Positions 6,056 through 6,180 of a stretch of 6,180 nucleotides of DNA are shown one piece after another. The notes below the pieces were generated by a model. The model was not told where the DNA came from, searched no databases, and saw only the letters and a program-made list of their open reading frames with translations. The number at the start of each line of letters is the position of its first letter. Position 1 is the stretch's first letter. Position numbers and translations under genes: made by a program. The DNA comes from JBGPHT01 sp041484525 (GTDB taxonomy: Bacteria > Acidobacteriota > Terriglobia > Bryobacterales > Bryobacteraceae): positions 1 through 6,180 of the forward strand of contig JBGPHT010000261.1 of NCBI GenBank assembly GCA_041484525.1, read 5' to 3'.

Positions 6056-6180
6056 TTAAACAGTATCCTGACTTGCCGGAGTCAGGGCCTCGAAGTTCTT
6101 CCAGCGGTGAACCACGGGTGCGGCGTTGATTTCGGCGATTCCGAGCAAGATGCGCTGCCTGAGTTCCTCCCAGGATTGCA
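6056..6180 (-). CDS. C-terminal end of a probable transposase (runs off right edge)
   Basis: The minus strand enters the window in frame at the right edge and reads QSWEELRQRILLGIAEINAA, then PVVHRWKNFEALTPASQDTV, and stops at TAA (6058-6056). That is 40 visible residues of coherent protein with strong helical character. The pattern 'ELRQRI..(I/V)..IN..P.V..RW..F' is what I associate with the C-terminal tail of DDE-type transposases of the IS630-like or related groups. I cannot name the family from 40 residues. A CCTGACT/AGTCAGG hairpin lies within its last codons, and a putative terminal repeat lies just beyond the stop. Both fit the 3' end of an insertion sequence that continues to the right. 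It could also be an ordinary gene. Confidence 0.5.
   Translation of the reverse strand, partial: QSWEELRQRILLGIAEINAAPVVHRWKNFEALTPASQDTV
6067..6086 (-). repeat. 7-bp hairpin near the 3' end of the right-edge gene
   Basis: CCTGACT (6067-6073) and AGTCAGG (6080-6086) are exact complements around a 6-nt loop, and lie inside the last ten codons of the minus-strand gene. In the transcript it would form a stem 8 nt before the stop codon. It lacks a U-tract and may serve as a weak terminator or a translation-blocking structure, or be chance. Confidence 0.35.

Noticed and set aside
1..6180. tRNA, rRNA, CRISPR array or riboswitch
   Set aside because: I saw no cloverleaf, no regularly spaced direct repeats and no known riboswitch core in the few non-coding stretches, all of which are under about 190 bp.

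Overview
The window is GC-rich and most resembles an acidobacterial genome (Solibacter/Bryobacterales type). A planctomycetal or verrucomicrobial origin is possible. The argument rests on the central gene pair, a secreted multi-domain DUF1587/1595/1592/1588/1585 protein with haem-c motifs followed by a DUF1552 protein. Such pairs are abundant in those phyla and rare elsewhere. I could not confirm the taxon by any search.

Layout from left to right. At 1-101 (minus) lies the first third or so of a small DUF6788-like gene that runs off the left edge, with a TATAAT promoter and an inverted-repeat-like element just upstream. From 102 to 287 is a divergent intergenic region. At 288-3392 (plus) is a 1034-residue Sec-exported cytochrome-c-like protein, and at 3394-4725 (plus) is a 443-residue Tat-exported DUF1552 protein. 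The two are separated by one base and clearly form a translationally tight operon. At 4733-5380 (minus), convergent with that operon and only 7 bp away, is a complete alkB-type DNA dealkylase. At 5421-5879 (plus) is an open frame whose last ~120 residues look like the C-terminal part of a DNA methyltransferase but which lacks the catalytic half, so I call it a remnant. Positions 5880-6055 are non-coding, with a perfect 8-bp hairpin. At 6056-6180 (minus) is the C-terminal end of a gene that looks like a transposase, running off the right edge.

The exported pair presumably works together outside the cytoplasm: a haem-bearing partner exported unfolded by Sec and a partner exported folded by Tat. 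Their biochemical role is not established. AlkB is an independent housekeeping-type repair enzyme.

The most interesting structural observation is that the non-coding ends of the two edge genes carry near-identical 18/19-nt sequences (120-137 minus, 6030-6048 plus), each pointing inward to its own gene. This suggests that two copies of the same insertion sequence, in the same orientation, bracket this ~5.9 kb segment. I found no convincing entirely new defence or other system here.
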